Below, one piece after another: positions 22,266 through 34,426 of a stretch of DNA of 64,000 nt (its first letter is position 1; the number at the start of each line of letters is the position of its first letter). A program made the position numbers and the translations under genes. Source of the DNA: Juglans regia (Eukaryota > Streptophyta > Magnoliopsida > Fagales > Juglandaceae); NCBI RefSeq assembly GCF_001411555.2, contig NC_049904.1, forward strand, positions 24,193,370 to 24,257,369, written 5' to 3'. The notes beneath the pieces were generated by a model. The model saw only the letters and a program-made list of their open reading frames with translations, was not told where the DNA came from and did not search any database.

Positions 22266-22886
22266 TTAGAAATAGCTTCAACTTTGACCTTGAATTAACA
22301 AACTGATGCCTTATCCTCCAATTTCTTATCCATTCTTGCTTTACATGATCTCCTAAACGGACGGCCAGCTAATGAAACAAGGTAACAAAGCAATGCCTGT
22401 TATCTTGAGTCATATCCATGAAGCTGTGGAATTCTTGAATAAAAAAGCATAGTACCTTTGCTCAAGATACCATTTTTTTTTTCAACTTCCCAGCAGCCTC
22501 ATCACCCTAAGAAAAGTCAGCATCAACCACTTTAGAAACCTTTAGCTTTTAACACTTTTTCTTAGAATATTCAACGCAAAGAAAATTTATGGGCATATAT
22601 GCTAGACAACATGTGTTTGATCAACACAAACGTTCCCCGGCCTCGAGTTAATAGCGCCCTAGACTTTCATCAACCCAATTTCCTCAACTTTCAGCACCAA
22701 TGAGTAGCCTAGCATTGCGACATTTGATTTATTCATAGGAACTAGAAAACCTAGATATATAGATTCATTGGAGAATATGCATGCCTCCCTATGCCCAGTA
22801 GTAATCAGCATAATAGATCTTCTAGAGGTCTTCAAAAAGCCTGTACCCAACTCTGAATGGTTATTGGACAAGGGTGGGAGCCGCAT
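22266..22886 (-). pseudogene. Unidentified coding-like remnant
   Basis: The minus strand from 22886 to 22659 is open (75 codons; internal text GFLKTSRRSIMLITTGHREA). Beyond its stop other frames still look protein-like, for example MDMTQDNRHCFVTLFH and RLGDHVKQEWIRNWRIRHQ at about 22420-22320. The composition is non-repetitive and unlike the surrounding DNA. I do not recognise the family. It may be a decayed gene fragment or transposon coding sequence. Confidence 0.3.
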
Positions 22887-22889
22887 AGC

Positions 22890-23512
22890 TACTTTAGTTG
22901 TCTCTAAAACAAATTAAATTAATGCCAATACAAAGTTTGGACCATGCATGTTATGGTCGTAATCTAATCTCCAACAATGCAATGGGCAATCTCATTTCCC
23001 TACTTTTGGATCTCAAGTTTTCATTTTACATCATGTCCAGAAGATAACAAGGGAGGACCACTCCTTAATTGGGAGCCCCAACCTAAGGACTAACATCACC
23101 TTTGATTTTGATTTTGAGTCTTTAGAATTGATCATTGTCTTCTACCAACCTAGAGAATTGGTTATGTATGTGTTTTTCTTATTTTGAAAAAAGATTATAT
23201 ATCTCAAGTTCTTATCGGATATAGATAGCAAATAAATGTTGTAAGGTCCACTTTATATATCCATATCTCGTATTTTGGGCCCTCGTGTTCAAATTAAAAC
23301 TTATGCAGAACGTGACGTTCATTCTCTATCGAAAAGTCATTTATTCATTAATCATTCTAATTCATGTATATAGAATTAGTCATGCAATTTGTTAGGAAAA
23401 AATATATGAAAATAACCCATGTTCTTTGGTCAGAGTATGTAATGAAATAAAGTTGAATATAACTTGCTTGAAAGAGCTCCCGCATAAGTAAGGTAGAAAA
23501 GAAGAAAAAATC
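22890..23512. other. Intergenic, no gene recognised
   Basis: No coding segment, RNA gene or clear repeat seen. Confidence 0.45.
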
Positions 23513-23662
23513 TATTCATCATCCATTTTATCATATCCTCGCATCATCCCATGATGTGAAATTAGATAATAGGTTCATAAATGAAATCTAATAAATAATC
23601 TCCAATCATTTAATACCACATCATAGGATAATGAGAGGATGATGAGAATTTGGATAATGAGT
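23513..23662. mobile_element. MITE-like element (family VI)
   Basis: Left arm tattcatcatccattttatc and right arm gatgatgagaatttggataa are inverted. The middle (aataatctccaatcatttaa) recurs at 37495-37575 as aatagtctccaattatctaa, followed there by gatgatgaataacatta. Confidence 0.6.
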
Positions 23663-23751
23663 AGCATTACTCAGAAAAGAAAGGCTAGATGATCTTGCTC
23701 TTGCTCAATCAGCTCTGTTATATATAATGGGCAATCCCAAATTGCGTTTAG

Positions 23752-24245
23752 GACTATTCATCTAGGTCCCAGCCTAGGAACCTGGGTTTCAAACCCGGGC
23801 TGCAACTCGGATGAATACGAGGTTACAACCCGGAACCCGATTTTTTTTTCTTTTATTCTTTTTCATTTGCTTTCTTTTTATCTGCATCCTTTGCATGTCC
23901 ATTGCTTGCTTGGGTCTCTCAAGGTATACAATGGGCCAAGTTGTCTGTATCAAGGCATAAATCATAATGTTGGGGGTGGGTAGTGACTATTTAAGCGCAT
24001 GTATTTTAAAACTTGAAAATGGTGAAATCACATGTATGGCCTTTGGGGAATCCACTTTTAAACTGAGGAAAAAAAAAAAAAAGGTTCCGGGTTTAAAACC
24101 GGATACCCGGATCGGGTGTACCCGAGTTTTGCAACCTGGGTTCCAGTCCGAATTTGTTCTGGACCAGAACCTGAAACTGGAATACGATTTCTTGGATACC
24201 GGGCCAGGAAAAAATCCGGTCCGAATGAACAGTCCGAATTGCATT
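23752..24245. mobile_element. ACCCGG-word inverted-repeat element
   Basis: Left end aattgcgtttaggactattc and right end gaacagtccgaatt are inverted. Both ends contain repeated cccgg/ccgg words (acccgggctgcaactcgg; gataccgggccagg). The core is AT-rich and carries a poly-A run at 24069-24082. Same architecture as the element at 56268-56977. Superfamily unknown. Confidence 0.6.
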
Positions 24246-26304
24246 CAAGAGCGGCAATTTAATTGCATCTTCATGATGCCTTTATTATTGCATACATGCT
24301 AAAAATTTATTTTCTAATTTAAATCAAGCAAAACCAAAAAAAAAAAAAAGGCAAGGAAAGAAGAAAAGAAATCTAGATGTTTTCTTTATGAACGTATCAC
24401 GGCCAGTGAGTTATTTTTTCTTAAACCCCAGTGTGTAGAACTTACCTTTCACTCAAATTATTTATGTAAATACTTTAGTAAATGTGCTCTATGTATATAC
24501 TGGCTTGATAATAGAATTTTTCATCACAATTAACCTATGCAGCTTCTTCGATCTTGCTTAATTGTCTTATAACTAACATGTATTGATCTTAATTGTCTTA
24601 TGACTAACAAGCATTCTTAATTATCCTATAACTAAGTTGTCACCCACTGCAAAGTATACTAGTCATGCAACCACGATAAATTATTAATTATCAATTTTAT
24701 TTATAATTTGATTGCAAGTTTTTAAAATGTGACATTTGTCAATTATTAATTACAAAATACTTGACATAGAGGAAAGAAGAAAAAGTTATATAGAGTAAAA
24801 AATGCAAAGTGTTCTAAACTTTTAAAATCCCAAATTATCTAATATTTATTTATACAATCTATTATAATTCTTCTTTCATAGTCATAAATATGGCGCTGGA
24901 TGTAACATCATTCACCTCCTAATTCATTATGGGCATGAATATTAATTACAAAGTGGGTGTCACATGATGAATTTAAGATAAATATGTTGTCTAAACAATC
25001 ACTGAGGCATTAATGCATATCTTTCACATTTCCACTGACAGGTAGGCCAAGGTCACCATACAACATTTCCCAAAAGGAGGGGGAGGGACCATGTAATTAC
25101 AATGTCCATTATCATATTGGATAAAGGAGATCATGGATTACTTTACAATCATATGCACAATTGGGTGACAAGCAAGCACACATGACATGATCGATCATGT
25201 TGATTATTGTTCCTTATTCCCATGAAACTTCAAAGTTTAATTTGTCCTTTCTTTCCCAACAATGCAATCATAGTTTTTGACTTAGCCTACATGAGTATCA
25301 TGGCTTTGATTCCTTCCTCCCCATTGTGTGTAATGTATATGACACTCATGTCTTTAAAGGCCTCAAGTTGTGGTAGGTTATATATAGGTTCTCTTCCATT
25401 TGGTATGGGGATATTCTTTCACTTTCTCATTGCAAAGTTCAAAAGCACATTTCTAACTTTTGACTTAAGTTCCTTATGCATGACAAGTTGATAATATGAT
25501 AAGAACATATATTTTGCCCTACCCTATTCTAATTATCCTGCTATCACGCAAACTTGTTAGACATACGTGAGATGTCTCGATCAAGCAAATTGACTCTCTA
25601 GACATGCTTGAGATGTCTTGATCAAACAAACTTGCTTGGGTTTGATTCTACAATGTCTCATAATAAAATTGTGCTAGTAATTGAAGTAGGAGCTTACTTC
25701 TCTTGTAATTGGTAACACCTTCTAGAAGTAAATTAAGAGAAGAAATATTCAATTTGAACACTTGTCACACAATGCAGTAGAGTGAACATTAGATAAACCT
25801 CTAGTTAAGATGTTAGCATGCAGGTTGATTGACAATAATTATAAATGGCCTGAGGGATCTCATTTACTACCTTACATACTCAATCCAAGGTAGACAAGGT
25901 TTCCAGCCACCCACATCAAGGAAGGGTCTATTGTGGAGTAGGTAAAGTCCTTTGTTGCCATTAGCGATAGATCATTAAGAGATGTCCTTCACCTATTGGT
26001 GTGGTATGGCCACCACATAAGCCCATTGGCTATGTAGCAAAGGTTAGCTCAAGGAAAATACGCCTCCCCCACCTCCCCCTCTCCCTAAACTTGGGTGGGA
26101 AAGTAGACATGATGAGGAATGAGTCTCTTTTTCTTATTTATTTATTTATTTATTGGTAATCTCCTATCTACTAACTACTACATCATGTTCGAAAGTAAAC
26201 CACAAGAACTAAATAATATTTCTCATATTTTTATTTACTATCAAATTCTATCTAAAAGCTAGAGACAAGTGAATTTGCCTTAGAAAGAAAGGGAGAAAAA
26301 ATTT
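24246..26304. other. Intergenic; weak coding-like stretch on the minus strand
   Basis: Mostly AT-rich. On the minus strand at about 25490-25210 the translation is protein-like but interrupted by stops (PNGREPIYN, then AFKDMSVIYITHNGEEG). I do not recognise it. Nothing else supported. Confidence 0.35.
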
Positions 26305-26505
26305 AGACCATGTTTAGATAGTGAGATGAGATGAGATAGTTTTAGATGAAAGTTGAAAGTTGAATAAAATATTGTTAGAATATTATTTTTTAATATTATT
26401 ATTGTACTGTGATTTGAAAATGTTGAATTATTTATTATATTTTGTATGAAAATTTGGAAAAGTTGTAATAAAGATATGAAACCGTTTTTATATTCAAACG
26501 GGGCC
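26305..26505. mobile_element. Tourist-like MITE, GATGAG family (copy 4)
   Basis: Starts GACCATGTTTAGATAG then gagatgagatgagat and ends CAAACGGGGCC, flanked by TTA on both sides. About 200 bp, orientation opposite to the copies at 9378 and 9801. Confidence 0.85.
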
Positions 26506-26671
26506 TTAAACTTGAAGGTTTTAGTATTGTAGCATTGTTTACCAAACTCCAACCCACCCTAACAAAAAACTAAAAGGAAGAGAATTAAACATCTATTTGC
26601 AATTGAGAGTGATTGTTGAGTTGTTATCTCTGCTAAAAGTGGGCCAAAGTTTGATAGAATGTCACAAGCTT

Positions 26672-27040
26672 TAGGCTATGTTTGGACACTTAGATGAGAT
26701 GAGATAATCTTAAAAATTTACATAATTTTCTTTCTAAATATCACTCAAATACGAAGCACTTTTTAATTTCCTTGTTTTCAACTTTTTTTATCTAATAATT
26801 ACCTAATCATTACAACTTTTTCAAATTTTCAAACAAAACACAAAAAAAAAAATACAACATTTTTAAATTTCAAAACAAAAATAATATTAAACAATTATAT
26901 TCAAATAATATTTTAACTTTATAATATTTTAATTCAACTTTTTCTCTCTTATTTTTCAAAATTCAATAAAATATCTTAACTCAAATTATTTTAATACCAT
27001 TCACAGAATTTTCATTTCCTTTCATCTCAAAATAGATTAG
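26672..27040. mobile_element. Tourist-like MITE, GATGAG family (copy 5)
   Basis: Starts GGCTATGTTTGGACAC after a TTA and contains tagatgagatgagataat and the conserved aaacaaaacacaaaaa block. The right end is degenerate, so the boundary near 27040 is approximate. Confidence 0.65.
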
Positions 27041-27635
27041 ATAATTTTGAGTATTGTTCAGCCTACTCCCTCCTCGATGTGAAATCCGTGTAAAAAAATC
27101 TAACATTAGGAAAGAATGGCCAAGATTTAAAAGAAAAGTTTTTACAATGATGAAAATCTTAAAGTAAAGGGCCTTTATCTTTTCTTATATGTAGTTTTTT
27201 TAACATTTTCGTCCTTACTCCTCTTCTATTTTTGATGGAAGGTTTTATTTGATCTTTTGACTTTTTAACCGATTAATGAAGAATTTGAAGATGATAAATA
27301 CTGATGAAAGAGATCTGTCATTGGGCCAACCATTTATTTGATGGGCTTAGCATAGTATTGGGTCGGCAAGCTCATCAAGTCGAACCGATCAATACCAAGT
27401 TGGGCCATGAAAGTAAGCCCATCCAACCTGCCTAGGTGACTTTACCTCATTCACAACTTGAAGCAGAATATTGTCGCCTACATCCTCTTGTTGTCATTAC
27501 CTACAAGTCAATAAGGTCAATTTTACAACTAATGTTAACTTTTTTTTGTGTATGTATGTATGGGAAAAGGGCTATTGAACTTTTGGGGTTGGGATAAGGC
27601 TACTTAATTTTTAAGAAAAGTTAGGGTATTTTTAA

Positions 27636-27821
27636 GGCATGGTTTTGTTTCACAAACCATTTCATTTCATCTAATTATTATAACTTTTCAATTTTTTAAA
27701 AAAATATAATAAATAATTCAACTTTTTCAAATCTCAAAACAAAAATAATATTCTAATAATATTTTATTCAACTTTAAAATTTCATCTCATCTCATCTATA
27801 TAAAAAGTACCAAATAAGACC
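27636..27821. mobile_element. Tourist-like MITE, GATGAG family (copy 6)
   Basis: Starts GGCATGGTTTTG and ends ACCAAATAAGACC followed by TTA, with catctcatctcatctata near the right end. Confidence 0.7.
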
Positions 27822-27879
27822 TTAAACTTTTCCCTTTTTAAATGGGAGGTGAATGGGAAGGAAGTTTCCCACCTTCCTA

Positions 27880-28490
27880 TGTTGGGCTAACTAGCCCATT
27901 TCCGTGAGAGCCTAGTTGGTGGGTACACAACCCACTCCTAAAGAGGGGTCGAGCAAGACTCGCTGGGTACATACACAGGAAGAGAAAAGAGAATCATCTC
28001 ACCTGCACGAACAACTCCTCATGCAATTGGACAATGGATGCCACGCCGCACAAGTCAAAAGGGGCAGCAGGCAGTGTTCGGAGCCTACCACCAGCCTGTC
28101 CTTGAGGTAGCAGTGGTGGGCGCACCTTCCTCACTCCTGCCACAAAGGACAGACGTGGGAGTAAGATTAGGTCATGTACGATGCGACATGACAACAGCTG
28201 GCATGATAGGCGGACACCCTGCCATTAGTGTGGCGCTTGGTATATACATTGCACTGTAGTTAGGGAGTACTCGAGACCACCCTGCCAAGGTATATAAAGC
28301 CATTTACTAGCTCAGGTAAAAGATACTCATTTTCTCGAATATTTTCTATATGCGAACTTCTCACAAGAGACTTGATCATAACTTATGCATCGGAGGTATC
28401 CCTTACCAACCTGAGCCCTCACCCTGGTGGATTTTGTAGATTAACGATGAAATCGATGAGTTGTCTGGAATATGAAACACAACATCAACA
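27880..28490 (+). mobile_element. Possible Ty3/Gypsy-type LTR
   Basis: GC-richer block starting TGTTGGGCTAAC and ending CATCAACA (inverted TGTTG/CAACA). It contains a TATA-like ggtatataaagcc at about 28291 and downstream acttgatcataacttatgca then tcggaggtatcc, text typical of Gypsy LTR ends. No 5-bp target duplication was found at these limits and no primer-binding site follows. Boundaries and class are tentative. Confidence 0.4.
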
Positions 28491-29283
28491 TTGAAGATAA
28501 ATTAGAAAAAGAAATTACGTACTTGGGATGTTACCAATTTTATCATGAAAATCTGATACAATTATTTATTGTCCAAGTCAGTGAATATCAAATTGATACA
28601 TGAAACAAGCTGTTAACGCCAAAAAATGGCGCAGCCCAGAAAGAAGAAAGATCCATTCCTAGATGCGCAGAGGTGAGCTGGGCCTTGATCGGTGAGGTGT
28701 GGAACCCCTGGCGATAATTTGGTGTGGTTGTACAGTGTTTGTGCGTATGTCCATGGCAATGAACAATATTTAAATGCATAAAAAATAAGGAGATTCCACT
28801 ATAATATGCTTGTTTACAGTCTCTCATAGCCTCTCATTTCTCACTGTATAATTGGAGTTGTATATCTACTTGCTGGAGATAATATTATCTTTGTCTCTCT
28901 CTAGAGGTTGAAGAAGCAGCCGAAAAAGAAGCCCCTCAAGAAGCATGGCCAAAATTCCCTCTAAGCATTCAAAATAAAAGTATTTGAAACCGTAGGCATG
29001 TTGTCCCCTTTATCTCTTGTCCTCTTTTGTTTTATGTCATTTCTCTTTACTTTACATCAAATCACCAATTTTCCTTCCTGACACATTATGCCTTGCCTTC
29101 CCTTGTCCCTCCTCTTCTCTTTTCCCTCTCTCTTCATTTGTCTTCTAGTTATGACCCCTTAATGGGCTTGGCTTTGAGAACCATTTTGAGCCTGGTGTAT
29201 TTTACACCTTGACACAAGCAATTGGAGCTATATTATGTCATTCTAACACCATTTTATCTTTTTGTACAAGAGTTATTATATTT
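28491..29283. other. Intergenic, no gene recognised
   Basis: Only short random open frames. A CT-rich stretch occurs at 29070-29150. Confidence 0.45.
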
Positions 29284-29440
29284 TCAATACGATATATAGA
29301 ACACATTACCCACATTATTTATGTGATAAGATTTGATTTTTAAATTTTAAATTTTAAATTTTAAATTTTTTCTTCCTAATCAAATTATGTTAGATAAACA
29401 CTTTACTATGTACACACCGGCTCATAAATATAATTTTTCT
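29284..29440. mobile_element. Dispersed AT-rich repeat (family V)
   Basis: Carries tatagaacacattacccaca and four to five copies of the word attttaaa (29338-29367). Related to 39966-40115 (gtagaacacaccacccacat, then ttgatttgtaagattcaaat). Confidence 0.5.
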
Positions 29441-29599
29441 TAGAACAATCATATAATTTCTAAGAAAAATATATTGTTAGTAAAATTTTAAATATTAAGA
29501 TTTTATAAAGTAAAATTATTAATCTTCACACTGAATATTAAAATTCATAATACAATTAAATATGGTTTCATATGGAGAAATAATATATTCTTTTATCAA

Positions 29600-30560
29600 G
29601 AAAGAGTTCTTCTAGGGAGTATCCACTGTAGTGGTCCACACATTGCACACCCTACATAGTTACTATTTTTATTATTTTTTTTGTTATAATGCAAAATGTG
29701 CGTTTTACTAGTTTTATGGTTTTGTTTTCTTCCCCAATTCAAATTTGTCCCGTGCGAAAAAACTCCTCCCTCGCCCGCGTCACGTCCTTCCTCTGCCCAC
29801 CGCCACCAGCGACGCTGTCTCTGTCCGGCGACACCGAGCGACATTCCTCCGTCTGCACAGCGCCTCTGCCCAGCTCTCCTCCCTCCCCATCGCTCGCCCA
29901 TCTTCTTTTGTACCTCAATGTGAGAGGTAGAGAAATCGAGGAACATGACCGGTGAGAGTTTACCGTGAGGAGAAATGGTGAGCCTAGGGTGTACCGCCAG
30001 CGTCTTCTGGTTACACTGGTGATTCACGACTGCTCCGTCGTGGGTCTAGAGTGGGATCAACTGGTGGCAACGTGAGTATTTTTCTCTATTTTAATGGAGA
30101 AACATAGAACACTCCCTCTATAAATTTTCTGTGGCTGATACGGTGGAGGTCAGAAATTATAGTGATGGTGGTCGGTGCAAGTCTGTGGGAAGCGTCTCAT
30201 TGCTAAGGCACGATGAAAAGTGGCAAGTGGCTGGCAACTTGCATCGCTGGCGACAGAGGTGCAGAGCGAAAAAAAAAATGCTCCATTTTCAGGTGCTTAA
30301 AACAGAGGGTCACTAGTAATGGTTTCTAGTGACTTGGGTACACGTCGAGGTGGCTTAGGTTGCTTCCCGAACGTGGAGGCAGTTGCTAGTATGAAAAACT
30401 GAGTGGTTGAGCAGTGGCTATGGCGTATGAGATGCGCAGATGGGCTTGGTAGGGAAATTTCGATTTTGCATGGTCTGGGCAATGACAATTACATGACGGC
30501 TTTGAGTGGAGGGAGGAACAAAAGAAAGTGGGAGTCGACGCGAGGGGGGGGAGAGGAAGA
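29600..30560. other. GC-rich low-complexity island
   Basis: GC-rich from about 29740 to 30560. Several overlapping frames are open on both strands (up to 143 codons on the minus strand, 29596-30027), giving Pro/Ser/Arg-rich text on one strand and Gly/Arg-rich text on the other. This is compositional. No domain, no consistent splice pattern and no terminal inverted repeats were found. It could be captured gene leader sequence in a transposon. Confidence 0.4.
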
Positions 30561-31321
30561 ATAGAATTTCATCTATTGTGAACTGAGTCTAAGAGGAGGA
30601 AACAAAATGTTCTAATCGACACGTAAAGTGTGCGATGAGATGCATTCAAACAGTGGCTGATCATAAGATTTTTTTTGTCAAGAAATTAGCAAAAACTTTT
30701 AGAAGGAAAAATAATATACAAAAACACAGCGCAAACATAAAAAGTCGCTGTTTTGTTTGAAAATTTTTATTTTTTATTTTTATACTACACTATATATAAT
30801 TTTTTTTATTTTTTTTCTTATTAAATGTGTGGTATATAAATAATAAATAAAAAAAATTAATTAATTTTAGAAGAAACTAAAAAAAAAAATATAGCATATG
30901 GTTTGTAACAACGATCACAGCAAAACTCGTTTTGTTTTTCCTGAGCTTTAACGCGCATTAATTAAGATCCTCTCTCTCGTCTGTCGATCTCGATTCCGTG
31001 AGCCGTCTCGTTCTCTTTCAACGATCCTCTCTTCTTCCCCGAGGTGTCTCCTCCACCATTTCCACAATTCTATCTCCCTGTAAGACCGAACAATTACGGT
31101 TTTTTATGTTTTTTGGGTTGGTTTCTCATCTCTCTTTCTCTCTCTCCCAAATCTCCATCTCAATCTCCAAATCAAACCCATGCCTTATCGTCTCCCAGAT
31201 CTACGCCTAACCCACTTTCCCCGCACACTTCTTCTCATCTTTTAACCGACCCTTAATCTCTCCCTCTGCCTATATATCTCTTTTCAGGTTTAGGCGGAAG
31301 CTGAAGCCCACTGTTGATACA
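30561..31321 (+). promoter_or_regulatory. Putative promoter and CT-rich leader of the F-box gene
   Basis: 30660-30920 is AT-rich and 30965-31300 is strongly CT-rich (for example ctctctctcgtctgtcg), typical of plant 5' UTRs. ctatatatctcttttcag at 31271-31288 could be the acceptor of a leader intron, but no donor can be chosen with confidence. Confidence 0.45.
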
Positions 31322-32476
31322 ATGTCTCCGTCGGCCTCTGTTCGACCCGATTACTTACTCATCGACCACTTCGACGGATTACCCGACTCCCTCCTCCTCC
31401 TTGTCTTCAACAAGATCGGCGACGTCAAGGCTCTCGGCCGCTGCTGCGTCGTCTCCCGTCGGTTCCACTCCCTCGTCCGCCAGGTCGAAAACGTTGTCGT
31501 CCGTGTGGACTGCGTCATCTCCGATGACGATTCCACCACTTCCTCTCCTTCCTCCTCCGACAAATCCCGCAACCCCTTCTCCAATCTCTTCCGTTTTGTT
31601 TTCTTTGGCACCATCGTCAAACCCTTCCAGTTCTTGAACCAATTCCTGGGCGGCCCCAAGAGACCGTCTTCTTCCGGGGCGTCCTCTTCCTCGTCGTTGT
31701 TCCTCGCTGAGGATGGTGAGGTCGACCAGTGCGGCGTCACCCACCACTCCCCGACCCAGGTTCTCAAAAACTTTAACGAGGTTCGGTTCCTTCGCATCGA
31801 GCTCCCCAGCGGCGAATTGGGCATTGACGACGGCGTTTTGCTGAAGTGGAGGGCCGATTTCGGTTCTACTCTCGACAATTGCGTCATTCTCGGCGCGTCT
31901 TCGGTGGTCTACTCTTCGAAGAGCGCGTACGACAATGGTGGAGATGGATTCTGTACCAATAACAATGGAGGTGGAGGTGACGATAACGGAAGCATTCCGG
32001 AGTCATTTTATACGAATGGGGGCCTCAAGCTACGAGTGGTTTGGACTATCAGCTCCTTGATCGCGGCCTCGGCAAGGCATTACTTGCTCGAGCCGATCAT
32101 TTCGGAGCACAAGACTCTTGATAATCTGGTGCTGACCGATGCGGATGGGCAGGGCGTATTGTGTATGAACAGGGATCAGCTCGAGGAGCTGAGAGTGAAG
32201 CCCTTGTCGGCTTCGTCGGCATCAAAGAGGACGCAAGTGCCTGCGCTTAATATGCGCCTTTGGTACGCGCCGCACTTGGAACTGCCAGGTGGGATGGTTT
32301 TGAAGGGGGCGACGCTGGTGGCGATTCGTCCCAGCGAGCAGTCGGCGGTGGCAATGTCGAGGAAGGAAGTTTCGGATGTGTCATGGGTTTCCACGGCTTT
32401 TGAGGAGCCGTACGGCACTGCGGCAAAGATACTGGTGAAGCGGCGGACTTACTGTCTTGAGATGAACTCCTTCTGA
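31322..32476 (+). CDS. F-box protein (At5g46170-like), intronless
   Basis: 384 aa, single exon. The N-terminal F-box spans about residues 15-60 (HFDGLPDSLLLLVFNKI, then ALGRCCVVSRRFHSLV), predicted to bind SKP1 in an SCF ubiquitin ligase. A Ser/Asp linker follows (about 66-85), then conserved segments NEVRFLRIELPSGELG, LKLRVVWTISSLIAASARHY and a C-terminus ending LVKRRTYCLEMNSF. It matches the small plant family of At5g46170, At4g18380 and At1g30200 from memory; the substrate is not known to me. No Kelch, LRR or other repeat is visible. The first ATG follows a CT-rich leader and precedes the F-box by about 15 residues, as expected. The sequence is GC-rich compared with its surroundings, which is usual for an intronless plant gene. 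Confidence 0.93.
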   Translation: MSPSASVRPDYLLIDHFDGLPDSLLLLVFNKIGDVKALGRCCVVSRRFHSLVRQVENVVVRVDCVISDDDSTTSSPSSSDKSRNPFSNLFRFVFFGTIVKPFQFLNQFLGGPKRPSSSGASSSSSLFLAEDGEVDQCGVTHHSPTQVLKNFNEVRFLRIELPSGELGIDDGVLLKWRADFGSTLDNCVILGASSVVYSSKSAYDNGGDGFCTNNNGGGGDDNGSIPESFYTNGGLKLRVVWTISSLIAASARHYLLEPIISEHKTLDNLVLTDADGQGVLCMNRDQLEELRVKPLSASSASKRTQVPALNMRLWYAPHLELPGGMVLKGATLVAIRPSEQSAVAMSRKEVSDVSWVSTAFEEPYGTAAKILVKRRTYCLEMNSF

Positions 32477-33820
32477 TTGTGAGCAATGGGATCTGAGGTA
32501 AATGTTGCATATCGTTATTGTTAAAGTGAAGAGCATTGGATTTCTCTTTCCCTGAAATTTATCTGATGTATTGATTTGGTTTCGTGTGCTGTTAATTTTG
32601 GGCTTGAACTATTAGAGGGGGGAAGGTTTACGCATTACCCACTAGATGGCAATTCTCTAGGAAACAATAATTCTTTTGGCTTTGAGATTGATCCTGCTGT
32701 CAAAGTGATGCATCTTTTAACGTTTTGGGCACCTCAATATTATTGTGCCCAAAACATAGAAAAAAATGTTTTGGGCAGTTTCAATTTTGTTGAACTTCTA
32801 ATTTGTTGTGGTTAGAGGGAGAACTAAATGATTCGAGTTAAGATGTATTCTTGATGGGGAATCAAAAAACAGAAATGATCGGCCTCTCCCCCACCCCCAA
32901 CTGGCTCACTGCATATCACATCGACTGAGGCTCAGCTGTAGTACGAATGCATCAGTTTCCTGCATTGTTTTCTGTTTTGAATTTATGCTCGTTCTCTCCT
33001 GTAAATTATTCTAGTTGAAAGACGTAAATCAGAAATTACCGACGAAGTATTCTTATGTGTCTTGTACACCTCTCTCTTTGAACTTGGACTTTTCCAGGGA
33101 AAGCGCAATCACTCAAGAAGAGAAAATGGATTTGACATGTTTTTGGCAAAACAGGGAATTAGAATACAAATTTCCTTGTATCTGGATTTGGATGCCAGTC
33201 CAAATAAATCTTGCTTTGGACTGCCAAGGAAACACCAATCCCCGGTTAAAAATGCAAGCAATGCTAGTCTCTCTCTCCTTTCATGCTTAAACAGATGATG
33301 GAAATGCATCTTCTAGTTGTTTTAAACTAAAGGCATATGCTTGTAAAAAAGGGTGCACACGTGCAACTAGAATGATGTTGTATGATCTTTCAGTTTGTAG
33401 TCTTTTACTTTTCCTTTTATCGCATCTGTATGTGAATATTGCAGGTGCGAGAGTATGTCATGCTTGTCATATATACTTTTATACAGAAATGTACTTACTA
33501 TCCTTCTGCTTTGTTCTAAGTTACTCGTAGCATGAACATCAGGCAGAGCTGGGGGAATAATCAGGTCGGTCGTGTAGTAGTGTGGGGGTAAAGGGGGATT
33601 TACCATGGCGTTTATTGTCATTAGAGGTTTCATGGGTCCTCCTTTTCTATTCCCTATTAACAAATATTCACAATTTAACGGCCCGACTTTTTTCTTGTAT
33701 GACTGGTTATTGGTGTTTCTGGTTGTCTTCTCTGAAATTGCTTTGGATTATTGATTACGCCATTTTGAAATATTGAAGTTTTTTTTATTTTTATTTTTCA
33801 TGCATAAGATTGTCTCTAGA
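32477..33820 (+). other. F-box 3' UTR and flank
   Basis: Probable 3' UTR for the first several hundred bases. Contains a short hairpin (32722-32754). Open frames at 33015-33309 on both strands have no recognisable product. Confidence 0.45.
32722..32754. repeat. 11-bp perfect inverted repeat, third copy nearby
   Basis: gttttgggcac (32722-32732) and gtgcccaaaac (32744-32754) form a perfect stem around an 11-nt loop. The left-arm sequence gttttgggca recurs at 32768-32777. It lies about 250 bp after the F-box stop and may be in its 3' UTR. Confidence 0.7.
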
Positions 33821-34010
33821 GGCAGGTTTGGGGAGTTAGATGAGAATTTTGTATTTTGTTTTAGTGTTTAAAATATTATATTTTGGTATTATTATTATAT
33901 TGAGATTTGAAAAAGTTGAATTGGGATTTGAAAAATTGAATTGTTTATTATATTTTGTATGAGGATTTAAAAAAAGTATAATGATGAGATGAGATGAGAA
34001 TTTTGCTACG
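33821..34010. mobile_element. Tourist-like MITE, GATGAG family (copy 7)
   Basis: Starts GGCAGGTTTGGGGAG and runs to gatgagatgagatgagaatt. It has the reverse orientation (gagatttgaaaaagttgaat). The right terminus is decayed. Confidence 0.65.
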
Positions 34011-34426
34011 TAGAATTTAGATCAATATTAATTTTCTTTGATTGAGGTGACTTCAGAAAGAAAAGCATGCCAAACAGTGAGATTCATGGGCAAAAATTTG
34101 AATCGCTACGATTAGCATTGGAGTTTTGCACAGGGTAAGGTAACACCCACACTACTTTTGATGCTGCTGGTAATTGCTGGTGAGAGAGAGGCTATAGCCT
34201 ATAGGTATAGAGTAGAAAACCCCATTTAGTGCGTGAAACACTGCAACTGATGGTTTTGATTCAGTGTAATAAATACTTAAATACTATGCAGTTGTTTTAA
34301 AATAATAAAATTAATTTATAAAAAATTAATTTTTTTTATATAAATTTTATATTTATATTTTTTTAAATGATTGTTCGGTACTCACCTATTCATAATTGTA
34401 AGTATATTTTTTTTTTTATTGTATAA

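Noticed and set aside
29596..30027. Open frame of 143 codons on the minus strand and others on the plus strand
   Set aside because: Overlapping frames on both strands with low-complexity Pro/Ser/Arg or Gly/Trp text are expected from GC-rich DNA. No domain.
31351..31887. Long antisense frame inside the F-box gene
   Set aside because: Shadow of the GC-rich sense coding sequence. No domain.
33015..33309. Open frames of 66-91 codons downstream of the F-box gene
   Set aside because: They overlap each other on both strands and show no domain or splice context.
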